Of a stretch of 5,212 nt of DNA, positions 1 through 5,212 are shown piece after piece (the first letter of the stretch is position 1; each line of letters begins with the position of its first letter). Position numbers and translations under genes: made by a program. A model generated the notes under the pieces. That model searched no databases. It saw only the letters and a list, made by a program, of their open reading frames with translations, and had not been told where the DNA came from. This DNA comes from Draconibacterium sp. (GTDB lineage Bacteria > Bacteroidota > Bacteroidia > Bacteroidales > Prolixibacteraceae), in contig JALUZN010000505.1 of assembly GCA_027011835.1 (NCBI GenBank), forward strand, positions 1-5,212, written 5' to 3'.

Positions 1-5
1 TTTGG

Positions 6-230
6 CTAGCCAATTTCATCAAAGATAATCTCACTTCTGAAATAATTCAATCTATAACTCATCATAAACTTTTTTTGGATGCATATATGGGGTGTTTTGT
101 TTCCTAATTGGTATAATTGCAAAAAGGAAGCCCGGTAAAGAGAAAATTCCTGAGCGGGAGAATTAAAGTTGATTTCTAATGATGATTCATAAATTCTTTG
201 TACTTTCATAACCAGGATATTTATGAACAT
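6..230 (-). CDS. doubtful small ORF, hypothetical 74-aa protein
   Basis: An open frame starts at an ATG at 230 (a second in-frame ATG is at 209) and ends at a TAG at 6-8. It begins 30 bases downstream of the response-regulator stop on the same strand. The predicted peptide is rich in Ile, Phe, Asn, Ser and Tyr, with no signal peptide, membrane segment or motif that I recognise. The bases before the ATG (AAAAGGG) are a weak, closely placed purine run. In its favour are its position after the operon and a protein-like mix of residues in the first half (KVQRIYESSLEINF, then LYRASFLQLYQLG). Against it are its short length and its composition in the second half (CIQKKFMMSYRLNYF), which looks like untranslated AT-rich DNA. 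It could be the decayed start of a longer gene, for example a transposase or another mobile-element remnant, but I cannot assign a family. Confidence 0.25.
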   Translation of the reverse strand: MFINILVMKVQRIYESSLEINFNSPAQEFSLYRASFLQLYQLGNKTPHICIQKKFMMSYRLNYFRSEIIFDEIG

Positions 231-239
231 CCCTTTTAA

Positions 240-262
240 GTTGCTGGGTAGTAACGTTTTTT
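240..262 (+). terminator. weak terminator-like hairpin, rightward orientation
   Basis: GTTGCT (240-245) can pair with AGTAAC (250-255) around a GGGT loop. As plus-strand RNA this gives six pairs including one G-U, followed by G and then six Ts (257-262), which resembles a short intrinsic terminator. Read on the minus strand, the direction of the neighbouring operon, the stem has an A-C mismatch and no T-tract follows, so it is a poor terminator for the regulator gene. No rightward gene is evident to its left, so this may be chance. Confidence 0.22.
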
Positions 263-1025
263 AAAACTCCAAACTATTTAAGGCAATAGTTTCAAGAATA
301 CTTTTTCTGCGGTCTTTAGAAATCAAGACTTCGGCTTTATTTTTTCCCACCGCCAGATTCAATATGTTTCGGTGGCAACTTTTTACATAGTTAATATTAA
401 CGAGATATTTTTTATGTACACGGTTAAAAATCTGTGCATCTAACTTACTCTCAAATTTCCCGATATTTTGAGTTGACACCAGTTTAACTATCTCAGATTC
501 AGTAGTATAATAAATAGATGTGTAAGTGCCCGATGCTTCGAGATAAATAATATCCATGGGAGCTATAAAATGAATAATCCCTTCGGAGCTAATCATTATT
601 TTGCCGGCTTTTGTGGCTTCGTAATGTTGCTTGATTTGGGGTAATTTATCTTTCCCAATCATTATTAACATACTTCTCTCAACTGCTTTTACAAGCTCCT
701 CTTTTAGAATGGGTTTCAGAAGGTATTTAATTGAATCGACCTCCGATGCTTCTTTCCGGTATGTATCGAATGCTGTGGTGAAAATTATATGAGTTTCAGT
801 AAAATCGAGATCTTCCAGAAGTCTGAATGCATTGTAATTATCGTTGTATTCAATGTCGAGAAACAGGAGGTTGTAATTTAATTGTGGCAGCATTTTTATT
901 GCCTCTTTCCCCGACCGGAAACTTGCAATTACATTTACCTGTGGGCAATTATCGCGAAGTAACTTTGTAAGATGCTCTTCGGCAACCGGCAAATCTTCAA
1001 TTATTACAGCATTAATTCCTTTCAT
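261..1025 (-). CDS. LytTR-family two-component response regulator
   Basis: This is a 254-residue cytoplasmic DNA-binding response regulator, the usual length for the LytR/AlgR type. Residues 1-120 form the receiver: acidic pocket Glu10-Asp11, phospho-acceptor Asp57 in LLFLDIE, switch Thr83/Thr84 in IFTTAFD, and Lys104-Pro105 in YLLKP. After a linker (about 121-140), residues 141-254 form the LytTR domain, with the expected IIYLEASGTYTSIYY segment (159-173) and the signature FNRVHKKYLVNINYV (200-214), carrying His204 and Asn210. LytTR domains typically bind two imperfect direct repeats about two helical turns apart. The ATG at 1025 shares one base with the kinase stop (TAATG), so the gene is probably translationally coupled to the upstream kinase, its evident partner. 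One oddity is that the MP-x-x-x-G stretch usually found after the phospho-Asp is replaced by YNDNYNAF. The targets are unknown. The family call is secure; the regulated process is not visible here. Confidence 0.95.
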   Translation of the reverse strand: MKGINAVIIEDLPVAEEHLTKLLRDNCPQVNVIASFRSGKEAIKMLPQLNYNLLFLDIEYNDNYNAFRLLEDLDFTETHIIFTTAFDTYRKEASEVDSIKYLLKPILKEELVKAVERSMLIMIGKDKLPQIKQHYEATKAGKIMISSEGIIHFIAPMDIIYLEASGTYTSIYYTTESEIVKLVSTQNIGKFESKLDAQIFNRVHKKYLVNINYVKSCHRNILNLAVGKNKAEVLISKDRRKSILETIALNSLEF

Positions 1026-3940
1026 TAGGTTTTAATTTTAAGCGGAATGTTTATTAAAACTTTTGTTCCCTGTACAAGTTTAATAATTTGCACTTTGTTT
1101 TTACTGTTTTTCTCTAACAATTGTATTCTCTCGTTTGTTAATTTTGTTCCCAGTCCTGTTCCTTTTCGTTCACTGTTTCCAAGCCCGATTCCATTGTCGC
1201 ATACTGTTACAATCAATCGGTTATCCTCGTTTTTTACCTCAATTTCAATATTCCCTTTTCTGTTTTTCAACTGCGAAACACCGTGTAAAATCGCATTCTC
1301 GACATAAGGCTGAATCAGCATTGGCGGAATTAGCACACTATTTACATCTACCAACAATTTATTATTAATTGCATAATTAATGTTTTGCCCGTTTGCATGG
1401 CTATGAAACTGAATAAAACTTTCAACAATTTTCAACTCTTCGGCAAGTGTAATTTCATCTTTGCTAACATTATTCAAAACTAGTCGTAACATTTTAGAAA
1501 ACGACGATAAAAAGTTTTGTGCTTCGTTACTGCGTCCTAAATTTATAAGTCCGTTAATATTGTTTAGTGCATTGTAAATTAGGTGCGGGTTCATTTGTGC
1601 TTTCAACGCTTCACTTCGCAGTTGCACAATTCTTTTCTTTATCAACTCTTTTTTTCGCACCCTTCGGCTAAAAAATATTACAACAAAAATAACGAACAGA
1701 ATTAAGAACACTACTACTATCATCAAAAACCACAGCGTCATCCAAAAAGGTTTTCCAATCTGAAACTTAACAGTAACCGTTTCCGACATGGATTTACTTA
1801 TTCCGGGATCGGCTTTTACCATAAACTCGTATTTGCCGGGTTTCAGATTATAATACGAAATTTCATTGTTTCCCGTCGCTTCCGACCAATCGGAATGCAA
1901 TCCTTTTAAACGGTAGTAATACCTGATGCTTGCAATGTTGGCAAACGAAATCGCATCGGTTTTAAAACGAAAATTATTACTATAATATTTAAATTGATTT
2001 ACCGTATCAATATCAATTACCTGCCAATTAATATAATCTTTCGAAATTTCTGTTTTTACAAATAAATTAGGAGGATTAATTACTTTGTTAAAGAGTTTAT
2101 TCGGATTGAACCGACATACTAAATCGCTGGTTGGTAACCAAACAAATCCTTCCGAGTCGGTAAAAAATCCATTCTGTCCACACTCTACTCCTGTAAATCC
2201 ACTGTGCTGGTCGAATAACAACATTTCGAAAGTGCCACTACTGTAATAATCATTTAAGTTAACAACATACAACCCTTTTAAACCGCCAAGCAGCAGATAG
2301 TTTGGTTCGACAAAAAGTATCGAATAAAAGGCTTCATCCGGCTCTACCAAAATGTCGAGTAACGAATCGCCTGTAAATAAATTTATACTCTCGATACCGC
2401 CAATCCAGATATTGTTTTTATCGTCTTTGGTACAACAATACCTTTGTTTTTTATCAAAATGAAGAATCGAATCGTTGTCGATAATTGAAATACCATCTTT
2501 TCCCAAAACCAAAGTTCTGTCGTATTTATCTATCTCTACATTCAACACACTTGAAACACCGAGGCTGTCTCGCGGAAAATATTCAATACTTCCATCTGGG
2601 TTTTTCCTGAAAAGACCGGGCACACCTCCACAAAAAAGAGTTCCATCGGCAAGAGTTTTGGTAATTTGATATGGTCTGTTTATTAATCCATCAACCACCG
2701 AAAAACTACTGCCATCGTATTTTATTACATTGCACTCGGTGGGAAAATAAAGATTGGAATTAGACTTACTCGCACCCATATAATATCTGTATTTCATATA
2801 AGGTGCAGTATATTTTAAATCCGATTTAAGTTTGCTGTTTATAAGGTTTGTATAATCGGTCGTTTTGTTTCCATCCCATTTCCATATTCCATTTTGGTAC
2901 GATGCAAACCACATATTATGTTTATTGTCTTCAATTACCGACCACACCCAATCTTTGTTTCCCTTCCCAAACGTATAGTTGGTAAAATTTAGTTGAAAGA
3001 AATTATACAACCCCTCTTCGGTTGCTACCCAAAGATTATTTTCGTTATCGAATAAGATATCACGAATAAATGTCACATCTCGCTTTATGGGTACCAGTTT
3101 GTCTTTGTAGTAATATAAATCTTTGTCCGTTTTTATTATGAATGCGTCTTTGTCGGGAGTTAATATGGCTTTAAAATATCTGTTTTCGAGATTTGTTTTT
3201 ACAACCAATTTAAATACACTACCATCTAATTTATAAATATTATTATTACCAGAAAACCCATACAGCAAACCTCTCATATGTTTAACCTGAATAATATTCC
3301 CGGGATTTTTATAAGCTCTCACTATTTTACCACTGCTTAAATTGCTAACGTAAATAGAGTCAGAATTGGTTTGCCAAATTAGGTTGTTATCTTTCTTATC
3401 GAGATAAATAATATCGCCTAACTTTTCGTTGTACTTCGCAACAAACATCGAATCGAGGTTCGTATAATCCAATATTTTCGGATCATTCTCACCATTAACC
3501 AACAAATATTTCTCATTGGAGCTATATATACAATCACTGTATTGTATTTGCAGATTTTCAGGACATTTATATTGAATAAATTTATTCCCCTCGAGTTTAC
3601 TAATTTTGTGCTTACTAAAAAGTAAAAGGTTCCCATCGGAATCTTCTCCAAACGAAATAAAATAATAACCGTTTAGCCCAATCTTGCTTTGGGAATAGTT
3701 TTTAAAATTCCGACCATCGAATCTGCTAACACCAACTTTTGTTACACACCAAAGAAATCCCTTTGTGTCTTGGTAAAGCGACATAACCTGCATTTGTGCC
3801 AAGCCATCGTGAATTGTATAACGTTTAAAAGTATGCTCAATATTTACCTCCTGCGCTTTAGATTGAATATGTGAAAATATTCCCCAAAAAAACAACAAAA
3901 CAAAGACATAAAATTTATTACCGGTAATCACCCACTTCAT
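1025..3940 (-). CDS. two-component propeller sensor histidine kinase (Reg_prop, Y_Y_Y, LytS-type kinase)
   Basis: This is a membrane sensor kinase of 971 residues from the ATG at 3940. Residues 1-30 are a signal peptide (hydrophobic core 10-22, likely cleavage after SKA, with Gln30 next). About 40-615 is a periplasmic sensor of two-component propeller repeats. Clear blades lie near 51-83, 96-123, 291-323, 332-364, 394-416, 424-456, 466-495, 500-530, 538-565 and 586-614, with hallmarks such as DTKGFLWCVTKVGVSRFDG, NENNLWVATEEGLY and DDKNNIWIGG. A Y_Y_Y domain follows (about 657-726; IRYYYRLKGLHSDWSEA, NLKPGKYEFMVKA). One membrane helix spans about 732-758. The cytoplasmic part is a LytS/YehU-type His_kinase domain: His786 in QMNPHLIYNALNNI, N-box Asn882 in PYVENAILHG, DNGIGLG from Asp915, and GTGLG at 927-931. 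All catalytic motifs are present, so it should be active. The frame is open back to a GTG at 4036, but a promoter lies inside that extension. The ligand is unknown; relatives often sense glycans or their breakdown products. Confidence 0.95.
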   Translation of the reverse strand: MKWVITGNKFYVFVLLFFWGIFSHIQSKAQEVNIEHTFKRYTIHDGLAQMQVMSLYQDTKGFLWCVTKVGVSRFDGRNFKNYSQSKIGLNGYYFISFGEDSDGNLLLFSKHKISKLEGNKFIQYKCPENLQIQYSDCIYSSNEKYLLVNGENDPKILDYTNLDSMFVAKYNEKLGDIIYLDKKDNNLIWQTNSDSIYVSNLSSGKIVRAYKNPGNIIQVKHMRGLLYGFSGNNNIYKLDGSVFKLVVKTNLENRYFKAILTPDKDAFIIKTDKDLYYYKDKLVPIKRDVTFIRDILFDNENNLWVATEEGLYNFFQLNFTNYTFGKGNKDWVWSVIEDNKHNMWFASYQNGIWKWDGNKTTDYTNLINSKLKSDLKYTAPYMKYRYYMGASKSNSNLYFPTECNVIKYDGSSFSVVDGLINRPYQITKTLADGTLFCGGVPGLFRKNPDGSIEYFPRDSLGVSSVLNVEIDKYDRTLVLGKDGISIIDNDSILHFDKKQRYCCTKDDKNNIWIGGIESINLFTGDSLLDILVEPDEAFYSILFVEPNYLLLGGLKGLYVVNLNDYYSSGTFEMLLFDQHSGFTGVECGQNGFFTDSEGFVWLPTSDLVCRFNPNKLFNKVINPPNLFVKTEISKDYINWQVIDIDTVNQFKYYSNNFRFKTDAISFANIASIRYYYRLKGLHSDWSEATGNNEISYYNLKPGKYEFMVKADPGISKSMSETVTVKFQIGKPFWMTLWFLMIVVVFLILFVIFVVIFFSRRVRKKELIKKRIVQLRSEALKAQMNPHLIYNALNNINGLINLGRSNEAQNFLSSFSKMLRLVLNNVSKDEITLAEELKIVESFIQFHSHANGQNINYAINNKLLVDVNSVLIPPMLIQPYVENAILHGVSQLKNRKGNIEIEVKNEDNRLIVTVCDNGIGLGNSERKGTGLGTKLTNERIQLLEKNSKNKVQIIKLVQGTKVLINIPLKIKT

Positions 3941-3967
3941 CTGTATTGTATAAAATTGAATCAATAA

Positions 3968-3996
3968 CAAATATATCAAAAAAACCTTCAAACAAA
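3968..3996 (-). promoter_or_regulatory. Bacteroidota-type promoter of the kinase-regulator operon
   Basis: On the minus strand, TATATTTG (3975 to 3968) matches the Bacteroidota -7 consensus TAnnTTTG exactly. TTTG at 3996 to 3993 lies 17 bases upstream and fits the -33 element; a second TTTG (3992 to 3989) is too close. Transcription would start roughly at 3961-3963, leaving a leader of about 20-25 bases before the ATG at 3940. The leader (TTTTATACAATACAG before ATG) has no Shine-Dalgarno, as is normal in this phylum. The match to consensus is seen in the sequence; promoter activity is inferred. Confidence 0.62.
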
Positions 3997-4052
3997 CGGG
4001 GAAGATTTGTGTCCTGTTCGGTCTGTTTTTCCACACCAGGTAAGCTAAAAAC

Positions 4053-4068
4053 AGAAAACCGGTTCTCT
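4053..4068. repeat. short dyad around AACCGGTT
   Basis: The eight bases 4057-4064 (AACCGGTT) are a perfect palindrome. Of the next four flanking pairs, the innermost is mismatched and the outer three match, giving a 16-bp dyad with seven of eight pairs complementary. It lies about 57 bp upstream of the -33 element of the kinase operon. It could be an operator for a dimeric regulator, but a LytTR protein would be expected to use direct repeats. It may also be chance. Confidence 0.25.
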
Positions 4069-4120
4069 TTTTATAAATTTAATAGTTAAAGCCAAAAGCA
4101 GTTCAATATTTGCAACCACA

Positions 4121-4132
4121 AGACTAAAGTCT
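4121..4132. repeat. short dyad AGACT-AA-AGTCT
   Basis: This is a perfect 5-bp inverted repeat separated by two bases. The two-base loop is too small for a stable RNA hairpin, so any function would be as a protein-binding site on DNA. A 10-bp dyad in several hundred bases of AT-rich DNA can arise by chance. Confidence 0.2.
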
Positions 4133-4202
4133 GATGTAATATTAAAATCCGCCCCTTAAAAGAGACGGCAAAGAATATTCCTGCCCTCCTGTTCGTTGGT
4201 TC

Positions 4203-4230
4203 AAAATCGGTTTAACTGGCTTAGAATCGG
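4203..4230 (+). promoter_or_regulatory. direct repeat with 20-bp period, candidate regulator site
   Basis: AAAATCGG (4203-4210) recurs as AGAATCGG (4223-4230), seven of eight bases identical, exactly 20 bases apart, or about two turns of the helix. LytTR regulators usually contact two direct half-sites about 21-22 bases apart on one face of DNA, so this pair is a candidate target for the regulator encoded at 261-1025. The half-sites do not obviously match published LytTR consensus sequences, so the link is inference. Both copies lie between the two divergent genes. Confidence 0.3.
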
Positions 4231-4420
4231 GTACGTTAAATGGTTTAAAAAAGTGTTTTCTTTTTGCCAAAACCAGTGTATTTTTATACCAATTAGTTTT
4301 TAACAATAGTTCGTTATGTTTTTATATTGTGCTGATAATCAGTAAAATATCTAAATGTCTGCCGTTGTGTTAAGTAGTTAATATACAGTAGCTTATTTCT
4401 TGCCTTGTGTTTCTGGTAGG

Positions 4421-4465
4421 CTCCGAAGGAACTCCTACGGAGTCTCTGAGAGATTCCTTCGGAAT
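4421..4465. repeat. cluster of four back-to-back palindromes
   Basis: Four small palindromes follow one another almost without gaps: TCC-GAA-GGA (4422-4430), ACTCC-TAC-GGAGT (4431-4443), TCTCT-G-AGAGA (4443-4453) and ATTCC-TTC-GGAAT (4453-4465). The outer arms also pair with each other: TCCGAAGGAA (4422-4431) is the exact reverse complement of TTCCTTCGGA (4454-4463). The unit could therefore fold as four small hairpins, or as a 10-bp stem closing over inner hairpins. It is richer in G and C than its surroundings. This compact, symmetrical design resembles dispersed intergenic palindromic repeats (REP- or MITE-like). A role as a transcription end or RNA-processing site is also possible, since five As follow on one side. 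Its copy number in the genome cannot be judged from one window. Confidence 0.65.
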
Positions 4466-4543
4466 AAAAATCTAACGATCTATTGTTTTTTAAACCTGTG
4501 GAGTATACAATCTTTTCGGGACTTTACAAGACATAAGGAATAG

Positions 4544-4590
4544 TAGGATTTTTATAAAAGGAATCCTAAGGGAGTTTTACGACCCTTAGG
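4544..4590 (+). promoter_or_regulatory. two mutually exclusive leader hairpins before the beta-helix gene
   Basis: Hairpin A pairs TAGGATT (4544-4550) with AATCCTA (4562-4568). Hairpin B pairs CCTAAGGG (4565-4572) with CCCTTAGG (4583-4590) around a 10-base loop and is followed by TTTT (4591-4594). The arms share 4565-4568, so both cannot form together, which is the layout of an attenuator or other switchable leader. Hairpin B ends 40 bases before the ATG at 4631. The pairing is seen directly; transcription through it and any regulatory use are inferred. Hairpin B alone could be a short terminator with a weak T-tract. Confidence 0.4.
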
Positions 4591-4630
4591 TTTTGCACAA
4601 ACATAAAATTTAATTTTAAACACATTTATT

Positions 4631-5212
4631 ATGAAAAACTTTACAACAAAAGCAATTTTAATTTTTTTGGTTATTGCAGCATTTTCGTTTAACCAAACAG
4701 TAAATGCACAAAAACTTACAGCATTGGTAAGCAACGGAGTTACTACTATGTTTGGCGGTGCAAGCCAGTTTACCCATGCATACAATGCAGCTATCACCGG
4801 CGACACAATTTATCTGCCGGGCGGGCCAATTGCCCCTGTTACAATAGATAAAAGTATTGCAATTTATGGCGCAGCTTATCATCCCGACTCTACGCAGGCA
4901 ACATCTAAAACATACATAACATCAAGTTTGTATTTCTCAGGGAATGCGGATAGTGCTTCTATAACAGGGGTAGAGGTTAATGGTAATATTGGCACTAATT
5001 ACAACCATAAAGTTGATTACCTCGTAATTTCGAGATGCAATGTAAAGGGTATTAGTTTTCAAGGAAATGCCACTACACCTTGCGAGCATGTTACCGTAAA
5101 AGAGTGTGTTATAAGAGGAGGTGTGAATTTAGCAAATGCCACTTATAGCAATATCTCCAATAATATTGTGGAAGAGCAGTTATCATCCGGTAGTAATAAT
5201 GCTATTTATAAT
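4631..5212 (+). CDS. exported right-handed beta-helix protein, 3' end outside window
   Basis: The frame is open from the ATG at 4631 to the window edge: 194 codons and no stop, so the protein is incomplete. Residues 1-26 form a clear signal peptide (Lys2 and Lys7, hydrophobic core 8-20, likely cleavage after VNA, with Gln27 next), so the product is exported. The start of the mature part (QFTHAYNAAITGDTIYLPGG, 46-65, then VTIDKSIAIYGAAY, 69-82) matches the cap of right-handed parallel beta-helix proteins, in which a GDTIYL strand precedes VTIDKSI and a Gly turn. Later stretches such as DYLVISRCNVKGISF, EHVTVKECVIRGG and NLANATYSNISNNIV are regularly spaced strand-and-turn rungs. This fold serves polysaccharide lyases, adhesins and many surface proteins of unknown role; no catalytic residues can be named here. 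A C-terminal type IX secretion signal would be expected for a Bacteroidota surface protein but would lie beyond the window. The ATG follows an AT-rich leader without a Shine-Dalgarno, as is usual in the phylum. Confidence 0.85.
   Translation, partial: MKNFTTKAILIFLVIAAFSFNQTVNAQKLTALVSNGVTTMFGGASQFTHAYNAAITGDTIYLPGGPIAPVTIDKSIAIYGAAYHPDSTQATSKTYITSSLYFSGNADSASITGVEVNGNIGTNYNHKVDYLVISRCNVKGISFQGNATTPCEHVTVKECVIRGGVNLANATYSNISNNIVEEQLSSGSNNAIYN

Larger units (their letters stand above)
3941..4630. other. divergent intergenic region, about 690 bp
   Basis: No convincing protein-coding gene or RNA gene is seen between the kinase ATG and the beta-helix gene ATG. The open frames here are short or are opposite-strand shadows of the flanking genes. 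The region contains the minus-strand kinase promoter, small dyads at 4053-4068 and 4121-4132, a 20-bp-period direct repeat at 4203-4230, a palindrome cluster at 4421-4465, and overlapping hairpins at 4544-4590. I found no full TTTG/TAnnTTTG promoter for the plus-strand gene. The nearest -7-like match, TAGGTTTT (4587-4594), has one mismatch and no -33 partner. The length is large for a simple divergent promoter and would allow for regulation or an inserted repeat. Confidence 0.75.

Noticed and set aside
1047..3874. Short open frames in alternative frames within the kinase gene (both strands)
   Set aside because: They are shadows of the kinase coding sequence, whose domains and motifs run continuously through these positions.
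3941..4036. N-terminal extension of the kinase from a GTG start
   Set aside because: It contains the best promoter in the window and would put an extra hydrophobic segment in front of a normal signal peptide. The ATG at 3940 explains the data better.
4012..4195. TCCTGTTCG occurring at 4012-4020 and 4187-4195
   Set aside because: A single 9-bp repeat 175 bases apart is expected by chance in a region of this size, and one copy lies near the kinase promoter without defined spacing to any element.
4315..4344. Nine-codon plus-strand frame (ATG to TAA) as a possible leader peptide
   Set aside because: It is very short, has no ribosome-binding context, and is about 290 bases from the next gene; such frames are abundant by chance.
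4431..4440. ACTCCTACGG, identical to the start of a conserved 16S rRNA segment
   Set aside because: The match ends after about ten bases and the surrounding sequence is not 16S-like. Here it is simply part of a palindrome.
4587..4594. TAGGTTTT as a -7 element for the beta-helix gene
   Set aside because: It has one mismatch to TAnnTTTG, lacks a TTG/TTTG at 17-23 bases upstream, and overlaps the arm of a hairpin. It is too weak to annotate as a promoter.
4552..4882. Two minus-strand open frames opposite the beta-helix gene
   Set aside because: They lie antisense to a gene with a convincing signal peptide and beta-helix pattern, and their own translations show no recognisable domain.
1..5212. 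CRISPR array, tRNA, rRNA, complete insertion sequence or phage genes
   Set aside because: No regularly spaced repeats, cloverleaf-like sequence, rRNA segments, transposase domains or terminal inverted repeats were found.

Overview
The window most likely comes from the chromosome of a Bacteroidota member (Bacteroidales/Marinilabiliales/Cytophagia-like). The DNA is AT-rich and genes lack strong Shine-Dalgarno sequences. The main operon encodes a periplasmic beta-propeller plus Y_Y_Y sensor kinase paired with a LytTR response regulator, an architecture common in that phylum. A textbook Bacteroidota promoter (TTTG, 17-bp spacer, TAnnTTTG) precedes it. Genus and species cannot be assigned from this sequence.

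Layout. Positions 1-260 hold only a doubtful 74-codon minus-strand ORF and a small hairpin. Positions 261-3940 hold a two-gene minus-strand operon: the sensor kinase (3940 to 1025) and then the response regulator (1025 to 261), joined by a TAATG stop/start overlap that suggests translational coupling. The kinase frame stays open to a GTG at 4036, but the recognisable promoter lies inside that extension, so the ATG at 3940, followed by a signal peptide, is the better start. Positions 3941-4630 are about 690 bases of divergent intergenic DNA. They hold the kinase promoter, several dyads, a 20-bp-period direct repeat, a compact cluster of four back-to-back palindromes (4421-4465), and two mutually exclusive hairpins just before the next gene. 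From 4631 to the right edge runs the first 194 codons of a plus-strand gene for an exported, probably right-handed beta-helix protein. It is cut by the window end.

How the genes may work together. The kinase should sense an extracellular or periplasmic ligand through its propeller and phosphorylate Asp57 of the LytTR regulator, which would then bind paired direct repeats in DNA. The divergently transcribed beta-helix gene is a natural candidate target because it shares the intergenic region, but nothing in the sequence proves this. I found no CRISPR array, tRNA, rRNA, complete insertion sequence or clearly novel system. The most unusual parts are the non-coding structures at 4421-4465 and 4544-4594.
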